Below, in pieces: positions 46,760 through 58,443 of a DNA stretch of 64,000 nt (the first letter of the stretch is position 1; each line of letters starts with the position of its first letter). The stretch comes from Orientallactaga sibirica (Eukaryota > Chordata > Mammalia > Rodentia > Dipodidae): the NCBI GenBank assembly GCA_036365145.1, contig JAEOAD010000018.1:8140001-8204000 (forward strand), written 5' to 3'. The notes under the pieces are model-generated. The model searched no databases. It saw nothing but the letters and a program-made list of their open reading frames with translations, and was not told the origin of the DNA. The position numbers were made by a program, and so were the translations under genes.

Positions 46760-46766
46760 TAATTGC

Positions 46767-46834
<68 letters not shown>

Positions 46835-47030
46835 ATGTACACACACATACTATTATTATTATTTTTGGTTTTTCAAAGTAGGGTCTCACTCTGGCCTAGG
46901 CTGACCTGGAATTTTAACTATGTAGTCTCAGGGTAGCCTGGAACTCACAGTGATCCTCCTACCACTGCCTCCCACAGTTCTGGGATTAAAGGCATGTGCC
47001 ACCATGCCTGGCCTCTAATTGTTATTATTT
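46760..47030 (-). mobile_element. B1 SINE with a tail converted to an AT microsatellite
   Basis: The B1 body is at about 46865-47012 on the minus strand. Its tail region holds a (TA)n run of about 58 bp (46772-46829). 'ctaattgctatttta' and 'ctaattgttattatttta' flank the unit. Confidence 0.88.
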
Positions 47031-49170
47031 TAAAAGGTGAACCATTATAGCACTGGTTGTTTACTTGTTAGTATTTTGAAATTATTAACAATAATTATAA
47101 CCCTGTGCATATAAGCACTATAGAAGAACAGAAATGCTTTGCCTTGGAAATATTATATAGTACTTAGTTGATTGTATAAAGTTCATTACAAAGTTTTGAA
47201 GCTGTACATACCAATAATGAAATTTTATCATATTTAAAAATAATCCATAATAATTAAGCCAAACACGCCATGAAAATTACCACAATGTACTACATTTGAT
47301 TTAGATGTGCTAAAAAATAGTATATATTTTGACTTCTAAAACACACAAGATAATACCAACTATAAAATAACTTCACTTCTTATGGCCTATTTGTTTATTG
47401 GCAATTAGGATATTTTGTTCAAAAATTTCCCTGCCATTATCTATATAATCACTGATCACAATGTACACAGAATTGTCAAAGATAGAATATTAAGTGTAAT
47501 AATAGATTTTAAAAGACTAGACACATAAAATGTAATCAAACCTACTGACCAGACTAAATGATATAAAACTTAAAATTTCTGAAACACTTTATACTGGCCT
47601 AAAACTTGTAGCTTCCTGTTTTCCAAAATTTTTATTTTTCAATATAGAAACATAATCTATAATAAAAACATGACTGTTTTCATTCAAAACAGAATGTTAC
47701 TTCATGTTTTGAAAAAAGGGAAAGTACTACATGATACTAATTAATTACAATATTAATATGACTGTCCCCATCAATGGAAAGAACATATTAAAAGTATAAA
47801 CTATTTTTGCTCTTCTCTTCATCTATAACAAGAGGAACATTCTCGGTGAAGTGATTATAAGAAAAAGTCTAACTTAAAAGAAGCAAAAGCAAAATATAAA
47901 TACAGCACTTGTCCAGATTTTCACAGTAATTTTTAGGTTATCAAGGAAACATCTAGAGTGTTGATCTGGTTATACTCAATTCAAACAAACTACCTGTCAC
48001 ATTAACTACCTCCAGGAAGTTACTCTAAACACAAAATAAACTGTTTATGCCCCTACTCAGATAGATAACATGACAGATTGTTATTAGTTGAAGACAGATG
48101 AAATACATTAATTTGACTGTGAGCATGTGTTTTAATTTTACTTAGCCATGCACACTGTCTTTCTATGATAGCCCAGTAAATCACACCCTATGAGAAGAGC
48201 TGTTAATGAAAGGAAATCAAAATGTACTAGAACTTGACTTTGATTTGCTGATCCTTAAACCAACCTTCTAACAAAAATAGCTACCTGAATATTATGGTGT
48301 ACCCCAAACAGATAAAGGAAAAGTAAATCAGCAAGGAAGCTTCTCTAATTTACAGCACAAATTTGAAGATCAGCGCGGTTTAACATTCTCCCTATATAAT
48401 CATTTTTGTTTCTTAATGAAATGTCTTTTATTCTCTTCCCATTTCCTACTGTGTTTTATGTGTTTTCTCATCAATTTGTTGAAGTGTGTTCTATAAGAAC
48501 TACAAGAGAATGGTACTTGCCATTGTTTATTTCAAGATCCCCTCAGGCTGGGATAGATCTTCCCTTTATATGTTTCACTATGCTTTTGAAAAACAGAAAC
48601 TGATTTCATGAGGTCAAATACTCTTGAGATAAGGCTATTGTTTCAGCCAAATTTATTTGAATCTTTTGTTATATGCAGCTAAAAACAAAAACAAGCAGAG
48701 GAACAGCAATAAAACTACCCACATACAATAGCCAAAGATCAGTAGAATGAAAAATGCTTTTAGTTTCTTAAAAATAGCTGTAAAACATTAATTATACCTA
48801 AAATAATAGTTATTTCATCCTCTTACAGGAATACTACTGGGGAGTAAAAATTAATGAGTTTTACACCACAATGAAAATAAGTCTCATAAATCTGACTAAA
48901 CTAAAAAGACTGTGATATATAACTGCAGTCATATGAATTTCTGACTTGGAGAAACCAATTATTTGGTGAAGCACATATAGGTGGTGATAAAAAAAAGAAA
49001 AAAGAAAGTGTAAGGGAGGGAGAAATAGTAAGACAAAGGATGAAGGTTGGATAAAGAAAAGCACCGGATCAAAACTCTGGGATGCTAGCAATGCTCTGCC
49101 CTGGCCTGATAGAAGTTCTTTAAACTATTCAACAAAATTTTACTTTCTCTCCTACACTGGTATCTGATTG
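47031..49170. other. RAB28 intron, repeat-poor block of about 2.1 kb
   Basis: The longest stretch in the window with no recognisable transposon. It is AT-rich, has no convincing exon, and no open frame above about 76 codons. I looked here for upstream RAB28 exons without success. Confidence 0.6.
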
Positions 49171-49189
49171 TATTAAGAATTCCAGAATG

Positions 49190-49745
49190 GCCCCTGGGTC
49201 CCCAACTCCCAGATCCTCTGCTCCAGAGGGTGTGCATGGAGAGTGAATATGCCAGAGCTCCCTGTTCCTTCCCCACCTCCCAGTTCCCTGGTCCTGGTTC
49301 CCCTGCTGCTGGCTTAGGGCTGCCTGGACCCTGCAAACATGCTGCAGAAGCAGGGCCTTTGCTCTGCCTTCCTGATTGAATAGGCCCTGGGTCCCCAACT
49401 CCCAGATCCCCTGCTCCAGAGGATGTGCATGGTGAATGAACAGGCCAGAGCTCCCAGTTCTATCCCCACCTTACAGTTCTCTAGTCCCAGTATTACTGCT
49501 GCTGGCTTGGAGTGTCCTTGTCCCTGCACGTGTGCTGCAGAAGCAAGCATTTTCCTTAGGTTTCCTTACTGACTGTCCCCTGGGATCCCAAATCCCTATT
49601 TCCCTGAGCCAGAGGGTGCACATGCCATGGTGGGACCTGACCTCTTGCCACTGGCTCCCCAGCTTCCTGGATCCTGGGTCACCAATTCCTCATCCCCTTG
49701 TGCTGAAGAGTGCACTCAAGTGGAGTGAATAGGCCAGAGCTCCCA
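49190..49745 (+). repeat. L1 5'UTR monomer array, about three units of roughly 180-195 bp
   Basis: Units begin at about 49190, 49383 and 49576 with 'ccctgggtccccaactccca' or a diverged form, and share 'gctgcagaag' and 'gccagagctcccagttc'. The region is GC-rich compared with its surroundings. Tandem 5'UTR monomers act as the L1 promoter in mouse and rat L1s; the same role here is an inference. Confidence 0.85.
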
Positions 49746-49911
49746 GTTCCCCAGGCACCTTTGAAGTACATGCAATCTCCACAATCTACACATCTGTGGT
49801 TATAATCCCATCATACACCAATCCAGTTCACATTTAAAACAGAAACCCAGTGAAGATCCTACAAGGAAAAATACTTGTTTCCCCCTCGGTAAAAAAAAAA
49901 TTTCCCCCAAG

Positions 49912-51228
49912 ATGGGTAGACCACAACACAAAAGAACCAACGAAAGTCAGGAAATTGAGAACTCTCCATCAAGGATGCCTAATCCCACCATGGAAGCCTC
50001 TAATGAAATCATAGAGAAAACAATGGAAATTGAATCCCAAAATGGATAACCCAACAAGCTATGTGACCCTGATCAAAAGAATTGCTGAACTTGGGGTAAG
50101 GGGAGAGAAATATCATGGATTATTGTCTGTAAGTATAGAGGTTGTCAATAAAAAAAAAAGAATTGCTGAACTGGAAGCAAACCATCAAAAAAAAAATCTC
50201 ATAAATGAAATTGAGTAGAATCATCTCTTAGAGCACTCAGCTTTTGTCACTAGGCTGAACTTGAATAAAACCAGAGAAGCCTCAAAAGAGATGTAAATGA
50301 ATTGAAGTAAGTCAACAAATAGAAGACCTCACTAATAAGCTGATTAAGCTTAACGAAGACTTGATCAACTGCACAATGAATTCCGGGAAGTATTAAGACA
50401 ATCAGAATTCAAACTGAAATTGTACCTCAAAAAATAGATGGACATGATGCAAAATAACACACCAGAAAACAATAATCAAATAGAGCTTTCAAAAACCTCT
50501 CTGGAACCCCTCACTAACGGAATTACTCATATGGAAGACAGGACATCTGAATGGAAGACAAGACAGAAAAAGTTGATCGGGAGGCCAAAAATTCTGCTAA
50601 GTTTAAAAACTCATGCCAACAGAATACAAGGGAATGGTGGGCTACCCTGAAACAATCAAATATCCAGTTCATGGATATACCAGAAGAAGAGGAAATCCAG
50701 ACCAGAGGCACAGAGAACATATTCAACAAAATTATTAGAGAAAATTTTCCCAATCTCTCCAAAGAGAGGCCCATCTAGATACAAGACGCTCACAGAACAC
50801 CAAACAGAACCAAAGAAGAAACTCTCCATGGCACATTATAGTTAAAACTCTTAATGAAAACAAAGACATGGCACATCATAGTTAAAACTCTTAACAATGA
50901 AAACAAAGACAGTGCTAAAAGCAGTAAGGGAGAAACAACTCACTACATACAAAGGCAGCCCATCAGAATTACCTCAGATTTCTCAACAGAAATCTTGAAA
51001 GCCAGGAGGGCCTTTCAAAGCCTAAAAAACAATAGCTTCCAACCCAAACTGCTGTGCCTAGCAAAAGTATCTCTCAAAATAGATGGTGAAAGGAAAACTT
51101 TCCATGAAGAAAGTCAACTCTATGATTATATGAATGCAAAACCAAACCTACAGAGAATATTTCAGGGAATACTCCACAAAGAAGAGTCAAACAACCAATC
51201 TCAAGAGCCTACAAGAAGATCACATTAG
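49912..51228 (+). pseudogene. L1 ORF1 (copy D), frameshifted
   Basis: The start (M-G-R-P-Q-H-K-R at 49912) is open for about 45 codons and then shifts frame. A second frame continues from D-N-P-T-S-Y-V-T-L-I-K-R. The RNA-binding C-terminal region is readable at 50854-51228, with I-D-G-E-R-K-T-F. A 64-bp L1 insertion lies at 50092-50155, and a 40-43-bp tandem repeat lies at 50828-50910. It is not functional. Confidence 0.85.
50075..50172 (+). mobile_element. 64-bp 5'-truncated L1 insertion with 17-bp target-site duplication
   Basis: The direct repeat 'aaaagaattgctgaact' occurs at 50075-50091 and 50156-50172. The 64 bases between them are the very end of the younger L1 family's 3'UTR ('tatcatggattattgtctgt', 'gttgtcaataaaaa'), as at 1308-1360, plus its A-tail. 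Confidence 0.95.
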
Positions 51229-51312
51229 CCAACACCACAGCAGGCTCAAAAAAGGACAAAGCCCAAGAAATCACCAAACCCCAAAAAGCACCCCATTATA
51301 GCAGGGATTAAA

Positions 51313-51930
51313 TTGAACCTCACATTTATAACCTTAAATACTAACAGTCTTAACTCACCTATCAAAAGGCACAAGTCAACAAGGTGGATCAGAAAAATGG
51401 ACCCTTCTATCTGCTATCTTCAAGAAACCCTCCTCACCACTAAAGATAGTCACCTCCTCAGGGTGAAAGGATGGAAAATGATATTCCAAGCAAATGGAAA
51501 CAAGAAACAAGCAGGTGTTGCTATATTAATATCTGATAAAATAGACTTCAAACCAAAAGTAATCAAAAAAGACAAAGAAGGTCACTTCTTACTCAAAGGA
51601 ATGATCCAGCATGAGGCCATCACAATCATAAATCTATATGTGCCAAGCACAGGTGCACCAGTTTATAAAACCTACTTGACATCAAAACAGAAATAAATAC
51701 CAACACCATCATAGTTGGAGACTTCAATCCTCCACTATCATCAACAAACAGATCACCCAAGCAGATAATCGACAAGGAAATAATAGAGCTCAACAACACC
51801 ATAAGTCAACTAGACCTGAGAGACATCTACAGAAATTTCCACTCCAATTCTACAGAATACTCATGCTTTTCTGCAGCCCATGGAATCTTCTATAAAACAG
51901 ACCATATATTAGTCCATAAAGCATGACTCC
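51313..51930 (+). pseudogene. L1 ORF2 endonuclease fragment (copy D)
   Basis: The frame at 51313-51696 reads as the endonuclease N-terminus (T-L-N-T-N-S-L-N-S-P-I-K-R and L-Q-E-T-L; the usual His after Q-E-T is Leu). It continues in another frame with G-D-F-N-P-P-L. After 'cataaagcatgactccac' (about 51930) the sequence enters the 3'UTR, so no reverse transcriptase is present. Confidence 0.85.
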
Positions 51931-52843
51931 ACAAATTCAGGAGTAAGGGGGAAGCACCTGAAATGCCCTGAAGAGGGTGAGATGGAGCCCAACTTTAAAA
52001 CAATTTTTTTTTTTAGTCTTTAGCCTGTAGCTTCTAGTATCAGAAATCAGTTGCTACCCACAATGAGCTGTGGTCCAGAGAGACCAATGAGGTCCCCAAA
52101 CAAGACAGCTTCTGCCAAAGTACTTGATTACCTGCCTGAGGCATATTCTACCACTACAAAGCATGGAAAAACCTGTCTGAAATACAGAAGAAAGCCAGTC
52201 CCCAGATATCCCTTCTAGTGCTGGAAAGCACTACATGAGCTACTGGAGGAAAGTTGCCAACAAAGGTCTGAGCAACCAGAGGTCTAAGCTACTCAGAAGC
52301 AAACACCCTAACAGGATGTACATGCCATTGCAATAGTGGCACACAGCCTTGGTGGTAACCAATAGCTTTCTGATTAGCTAATGGAATCCATTTCTGATTT
52401 GTTAAGTGATCCACTCAATGTAAAGGATCCCATATTGGAATTGGGAACCAGGTCAGTATCCTATGGAGACAAAGAATATGTATTTTCTCCAATGTCAAGC
52501 TCTCACTAGTCTTTGGCTAAAAGAGGAGTTACATACATCAAATTCTCTCTACATTAATAATGCTTATCCAATTTAAACTATGCTGACTTCACTCTCTGTT
52601 GGAGAATGTTTTACTTTTTCAGAAAATAGCGAGACCCGAGGAGAAAGACTACCCCCCGCACTTCAGCCAAGCCCCAGCTGAAACCACAGAGGAATTGGGA
52701 AGATGAACAAGAGTGCTGCTTCATGGTGAACCTAATAATCAGCACCAGGGTGAAGGAGACAGACCCTGAGAATACTCAACACTTACCAAAGCGGAGATCC
52801 AGAGCTCCTAAGAGCTCATCACTGAAGTAGACTTAAAACACAC

Positions 52844-53341
52844 TGTTGTGGTCAGGTTGGCATTGCTGCCAGAAAACCTGACCAAGAGCAGCTTGTTTGG
52901 GGGGGGGAGGTTATTTTGGCTTACAGACTGGAGGGGAAGTTCCATGGTGGCAGGGGAAAACAATGGCATGAGAAGATAGTGGACAACACCTCCTGGCCAA
53001 CATCAGGTGGACAAAAGGAACAGGAGACCTCATAACTGATGGCTAACCACATAAGTCAAGACCCACTTTACCCATGGGGGGAGGACAGAGAGAAGGTGAA
53101 CGATGGTACCATCATGGCTATATATATACTATATACATAACTAATAAAAAATTTATTTTAAAAAAAGGAACAGGAGAGTATGCCAAACACTGGCAAGGGG
53201 AAACTGGCTGTAATACCCATAAGCCCGCCCCCAACAATACACTGTCTCCAGGAGGCTTTAATTACAAATTGCCATCAGCTGGGGACCTAGCATTCAGAAC
53301 ACCTTTAAGTTTATGGCAGACAACTAAATCAAACCACCACA
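52844..53341 (-). mobile_element. MaLR solo LTR inside the L1 copy D 3'UTR
   Basis: It starts TGTTGTGG and ends CCACCACA, with cacac and cacgc outside it. The right half (53209-53341) is the reverse complement of the LTRs at 26267 and 27769. It is split by the L1 piece at 53028-53162. Confidence 0.88.
53013..53177 (+). mobile_element. 135-bp 5'-truncated L1 inside the MaLR LTR, 15-bp duplication
   Basis: The exact direct repeat 'aaaaggaacaggaga' is at 53013-53027 and 53163-53177. The insert ends in 'actaataaaaaatttatttt' and an A-run. It belongs to the L1 3' end type also seen inverted at 37190-37330. Confidence 0.95.
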
Positions 53342-53640
53342 CACGCCCATCATGGCTCAGGGAATTTTGCTGAAGAAGAGGCAGAAAGACTGTAAGAACC
53401 ACAGGTTGGGACATCAGCCCAAAAGCATTGCCTCCCCCCAAAAAACTGACTGCTACTCCCACAATCCCATGGGGAATATCCTACAACCCCACTGAGTAAG
53501 GTCCCTAAGCAGAATGGGGGCAGCAACTACAGAAAAGAAGGTACCAACACATGATGTATCCATACAAAATACATTGTTCATAATAATAAATAAAAAATAA
53601 TATGATAATATTATGATAATATATGGCATTCTCTTAAAAA

Positions 53641-54369
53641 AATCTAACTTTTCATATGCTCATAAGAAAAGATCACTGTAACAAAATAGTTTCATTTTTT
53701 CCAAAGAATTTTGGTAATCCTTTGACTATCACAAAATTTGTCCAGCACAAATCAGGAGACACAAACTGATCAATAACTTATTTGTAAAATTCCATTTGAC
53801 ATGGACAGGAGGGTATATCAAGACCTTATCAAAGCAACCAGGCTTATCTAGCAAACTACCAATTAATGAAACAACCCTCCTCACCTAAATTATACAAAAG
53901 AAGTGTCACCCACCAACCCAATGTTATGCCATCTGCATATGCAGCACTGGCAGCAAAGTCCCATCTCTGCCCCATCCCAATGCTTCAAGTTAGCAATTCT
54001 TGTTTACCGTGGCCCACCTCCAGCTGCCATTCTCTCATCCTAGCAGCTCTGAACCTTCAAACATCTCCCCAGCTGGGCAGCTGAGCACTCCAACAACTCT
54101 GCGACTGGGTTAAATACCCTCTCAAACCACCTAGTGTGACTCTGTTTATATTTTATCAAATGGTTTTCATGCATCTATTGAGATCACCCTGAAGACTCTT
54201 AGTATATACAGTATACACACTGTACTAGTTTATTTCAGATACAAATTCAACCCTGCATCCACAAGATAGGGTCCACTTAATTATGGTGTAATGTCCTTTT
54301 TAAATACTGCTAGATTCAATTCATTAATATTTTATTAAAGATTAGTGTGTCTGTGATCATGATGAGAGG
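53641..54369. other. RAB28 intron, no recognised element
   Basis: Unique-looking sequence. The 72-codon frame at 53866-54084 resembles no known protein. Confidence 0.5.
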
Positions 54370-55025
54370 GGAATACAGTTAGGTGACTGGACCCTTGAAC
54401 GTAAAAAAGGTAGGAAAGTTTGCACTTGGTAGAAATCAAAGATGATCTGACTTCTTATCTCTTGCCTGGTTCCCTAGATATTTTGTTCCACAAACCAGGA
54501 CCCCTCAAGGGAGGTCTTTCATAGGATTTAACCATTGTGGTTAATCAAGTTCAGCCCCGGAAACTTGGTGACAGGACTAGCTTCTTCCTGAGACAGCCCC
54601 TAGCCCTAACAAACCAGCTGTCCATTTGGTTCAACTGAGCCAGAAGATTATAAGATTGTAAAACGATAAGATTATAAATACCTTTGCTAGGGGAAGGCAA
54701 GCTCTCTGACCACTTGGGAACTTCCAGCTAGCCCTTACTCTCCACATGGGCCCCTTTACCCCCTCCAGCTCCCCACATGGTAGAAGCTCCTTGAACTTTC
54801 TTTTCTCTCTTTGCTCTGTGCAGGCTTTTTCCCCCAGACCCTCCATAAGGGATATCTAGCCACGTGGGTGCCTTTCCTTGGCTCTGTACTTCCCTCAATA
54901 AATATAATAATTTAACAATTATCCTTCTCAGTCTTCTTTTTATTCAACTCTTTTATTAAAATTAGAAATGAACCTAGGGTTTGGGGTTCTAGGACTTTGA
55001 TGGACCACCTAGCACCCCAATACAA
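54370..55025 (+). mobile_element. Probable solo retroviral-type LTR
   Basis: The stretch has the promoter layout of an LTR: a TATA box 'tataaata' at 54674-54681, C-rich sequence downstream, and AATAAA at 54898-54903 about 220 bp later. A 'ttaaccattgtggttaatca' inverted repeat lies at about 54527. I could not fix the ends or a target-site duplication, so the call rests on this layout. It encodes no protein. Confidence 0.5.
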
Positions 55026-55379
55026 TGAGGGATATTGATCTATAGTCCCTCTTCAGATACTAGTGTTATAAAATGAGTTAAGGACAATGTTACTCCATCT
55101 TTGGCTTTCTAGAAAAATTTGCATACAAGTAGTATTATCTCTTCTACATGTTTCATAGAATTTTCCAAAAAAAAAAAACAGGCCCTGTAGTTTACATGTG
55201 GGGAACATTTCAGATTATGAATTCAAATTTTCATAAAAATAAGGACATTCATATATTATCAGCTATTTTTTCTTCAGTATATTTGGTAGTTTTTGTTATT
55301 AACAGAGTTTATTTAATCAAAACTATGATATTAACAAAAGTAAAATTTTCATACTATTCCCCATTCTCCTTTTAATACC
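55026..55379. other. RAB28 intron, unique sequence
   Basis: AT-rich with nothing recognised. Confidence 0.5.
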
Positions 55380-55870
55380 TAAAGAATTTCTAATGGTTTC
55401 TTATCTTTTCATCCTGATAATGTAATTTGGATTTTCATTTTTCATGGTTAGTTTGGCTACAGTGCTATCAATTTTATTGAACATTTCAAAAGACTGTCTT
55501 TTCCTATCACTGACTTCATTGTTTAACTTCTCTTAACCTTCAGTTTCTTTCCTTTTGCTTGTTTTGAGGTTTTAATTTGCCTTTCACTTTTTAAATTTTC
55601 TTAAGATAGATCCCTGCTTTTGAGACCTCTTCTTTTGAAATACAAGCATTTAGTAATGCAAAACATGTTTGTTTAACAATTGCTTTAGCTAAGTACCATA
55701 AACTTTGGTAATCAGTCTTAACTTTGTGTTCAATTCAAATATTTTTAATTTTTCATGACTTCTTTATCCTATAAGAAATTTAGAAATTGTACCATGAGAA
55801 TTTGAAAACAACATATATTCTCTCCTGTTGTCATAGAGAATGATTTTTCCCTTTCTTGTTCTTTTATTGT
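55380..55870 (-). mobile_element. Old L1 ORF2 fragment
   Basis: The plus strand has the typical reverse-complement look of old L1 reverse transcriptase sequence. Signs are T-rich text, 'taccataaactttggta', then 'cctataagaaatttagaaat'. No open frame survives. I place it among old mammalian L1s by look only. Confidence 0.6.
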
Positions 55871-55875
55871 TGTTA

Positions 55876-56035
55876 CTTATTCTTTGTTTTTGTTTTTGTT
55901 TTTGATGCAGGGTCTCACTCTGTACCCTAGCTTAGTCTAGAACTCACAATGTAGGCTGGCTTCAAAGTTCTGGTAATCCTCCTGCCCCATCCTCCCAAGT
56001 GGTAAGATTACAAGCATGAGCCATCTCACCCAGTT
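55876..56035 (-). mobile_element. Old B1 SINE
   Basis: 'tgatgcagggtctcactctg' to 'caagcatgagccatctcacc', minus strand, with a GTTTTT tail. Confidence 0.85.
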
Positions 56036-56464
56036 TAAAAAACTCTATCAGCATGAAATTAGGTCCAGATGGTTCATGTTGTTTGGGCACCCACACTGCT
56101 GACTGCCTATCTATGCACTCTAACAGAGGAGCTAGTGAAGGAATGCGGAGGTTTTCTCTCTATCAGGTTTTGCTTGTAATGTGAGGTTATGTTTGTGGTT
56201 TTATTTGCATTTAGAATATTACATACATTTTTGTGAGTTGATTATTTAGTAATTATGTAAATGCTCTACTTTACCCCTACTAAATTCCTGCTTCTGGTAT
56301 CAATACAGCTCTTCCAGCTTTCTCCTGATTACTATCTGTGGAATATACCAGTTTCCATTCCTTGTTCTTTGTAACACATCCGTATCAGCATTAGCATTTA
56401 AATAGGATCCTCATAAACAGAATATCAGGTGTGACTGCTTTCTATAAATACACAACTACTATAT

Positions 56465-56632
56465 GTTTTGTTGGTTTGGTTTTGGGGGAAGAAAGGATTG
56501 AGGTGGACTTACTCTACTCTAAGATGACCTAGAAGTCACTAAGCAGTCCCAGATGACTAGAAATTCTTAATGCTCCTCTTATCTTAACCTCCAGAGTGCT
56601 GGGATTAAAGGCTTGAGCCACCATACTTGTTC
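56465..56632 (-). mobile_element. Old B1 SINE
   Basis: Decayed minus-strand B1, clearest at 'agagtgctgggattaaaggc'. Confidence 0.75.
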
Positions 56633-56921
56633 TAACTATTTATTTTAATTGGAATAGGGTGACTGAAACTGCAAACTTTTTTATAAAAGAAAAATAGTAA
56701 ATATTTTAGACTGTGTGTTATATATTCTTTGAAGAAATAACTCCACCATTTTCATGGAAAAGCAGCCCCATAGACAGATTAAGTGTGACGCTGTTCTAAT
56801 ACAATGATTTACAGACATTAATGTTTGATTCCATGTCTCAGGTGTCATGAATTGTTGGACTTGCAGTGATTTAGAGTGTAAAAACTTTCTGGAAGTGGAT
56901 CACACAAAAACATGTCATTTT
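56633..56921. other. RAB28 intron, unique sequence
   Basis: Nothing recognised. Confidence 0.5.
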
Positions 56922-57118
56922 GGGGCTGGAAACATGGCTCAGAGATTAAGGTGCTTGCTTGCAAAGCCTAAGAACTGGGGTTTGATTCCCTAGTACTCAT
57001 GTAAAGACAGATGGACAAGATGGCCCATGCATCTGGAGTCATTTACTATTTACTGGCTAGAGGCCCTGGCATGTCCATTCCCCCCTCCCCTCTCTAATAA
57101 ATAAAGTAAAATAAAATG
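56922..57118 (+). mobile_element. tRNA-derived jerboa-type SINE
   Basis: 'ggggctggaaacatggctca' head, 'ggctagaggccctggcatg' internal box, 'taataaataaagtaaaata' tail. Confidence 0.9.
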
Positions 57119-57576
57119 AAAACAGATTATTTTCTTTACCTTAGCTCTGCACCACAGCTCAAACTATTCTGCTGAAAAACTTTCAGTGTCTTTTCATAAT
57201 TCTCATGATAAAAATACAAGTTCCTTCAAATATTTTGTCTCCATTTTTAACTCTTTTGCCTTACACCTAAGGTTTCAGCTGGAACACAATCCTATAAAGC
57301 TCCTTCTAGATTATTTTCTAACTTGTATTTTCTTCTTCCTTTACTTCTTTTTGACCTTCCCTTTCTCACCCTTTTCTTTATGGCACACTACCATACATCC
57401 TTTTCTTACACAATCTGTTTCTTACCTCTGCTATAAAATCTTCTCTGAGCACACCTCCCTGTAAAGGCCCTAATCACAGTAAGTATTATCATGCTGCCTC
57501 TCCTACCACTGTGCTTGGAACATAAGAGGTACTCATGAATGAATCAATGAGTGAACAGTATTTTAAGATAGGAAGG
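57119..57576. other. RAB28 intron, unique sequence with a MIR or L2 tail
   Basis: 'gcttggaacataagaggtac' then 'tcatgaatgaatcaatgagt' at 57512-57553 looks like an old MIR or L2 end. The rest, including the Phe-rich 92-codon frame at 57186-57464, is not gene-like. Confidence 0.5.
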
Positions 57577-57780
57577 GGTTAGAGGGATGGCTTAGCAGTT
57601 AAGGCACTTGCCTGCAAAGCCTAACGACCTGGGTTTGATTCCTCTGTACCCATGTAAAGCCAGATGCACAAAGCAGCATATGCATTTGGAGTTCACTTGC
57701 AGTGGATGTGGAGTGCTCATCTTTGTCCCTCCCTTCCTCTGTCTCTGCTTGCAAATAAGTAAATATTTTTTTAAAAATCA
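57577..57780 (+). mobile_element. tRNA-derived jerboa-type SINE
   Basis: 'ggttagagggatggcttagc' head, 'ttgcctgcaaagcctaacga', CT-rich end and A-rich tail. Confidence 0.92.
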
Positions 57781-57881
57781 TTTTAATAAAAGATATGAAG
57801 AAACTGAATGTGTAAAAACGCTTACAAGCTGTGAGAACAAAAGTCTAACATATAGTTGTTTTATACTAATTAAATTTTAAG

Positions 57882-58041
57882 CCAGAGGTGGTGGCACATC
57901 CCTTTAATCCCAGTAGTCAGGAGGCAGTGGTAGGAGGATCACTGTGAGTTTAAGGCCAGCCTGAGAATACATAGTGAATTCCAAGACAGACTGGGCTAGA
58001 TGAGACCCTACCTCAAAAAGCCAAAATAAATAAATAAACTT
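57882..58041 (+). mobile_element. B1 SINE
   Basis: B1 body with an 'aaataaataaataaa' tail. 'aattttaa' and 'aactttaa' at the two sides may be its target-site duplication. Confidence 0.9.
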
Positions 58042-58278
58042 TAATGGAGCTGGTCATAGAAATATTAAATTCCAATAAAGCTAGAAACCATTTTTGTCCA
58101 GTATATATTTCCTTAGCTTTTAATAATAAACTGTGGTGTAGCAAACTCTCAGACAGTGGTGTTAGCTCAATGTATCACAAGGCAAAAAATAATAGAATGG
58201 ATGTCCAAAAATATGATTCCGCTAGAGAATAAATGAATCTACTCCAGGAAAAAACAATTCCTAATACAAAAAAAAAAA

Positions 58279-58443
58279 AAAATCTCTCTTCGCCGGGCAC
58301 ATGCCTTTAATCCCAGCACTGGGGAGGCAGAGGTAGGATGATTGCTGTGAGTTTGAGGCCAGCCTGAGACTACATATTGAATTTCAGGTCACCCTGGGCT
58401 AGAGTGAAATCCTACCTTGAAAAACAAAAACAAAATCTCTTTT
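58279..58443 (+). mobile_element. B1 SINE with internal deletion near its start
   Basis: 'gccgggcacatgcctttaat' lacks the usual 'gtggtggcg' box. 'aaaatctct' is present on both sides. Confidence 0.92.

Larger units (their letters stand above)
49190..53640 (+). mobile_element. L1 element (copy D) with 5'UTR monomers, RT deleted, several nested insertions
   Basis: Order: monomer-type 5'UTR (49190-49745), tether, ORF1 (49912-51228), ORF2 endonuclease (about 51313-51930), then a direct jump to the 3'UTR (about 51940-53640). The 3'UTR ends in the rodent-type 'cccatcatggctcagggaat' and 'gactgactgctactccc' type segments. It carries a 64-bp L1 piece in ORF1 and a MaLR solo LTR in the 3'UTR. This is an older subfamily than copies B and C. 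Confidence 0.88.
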
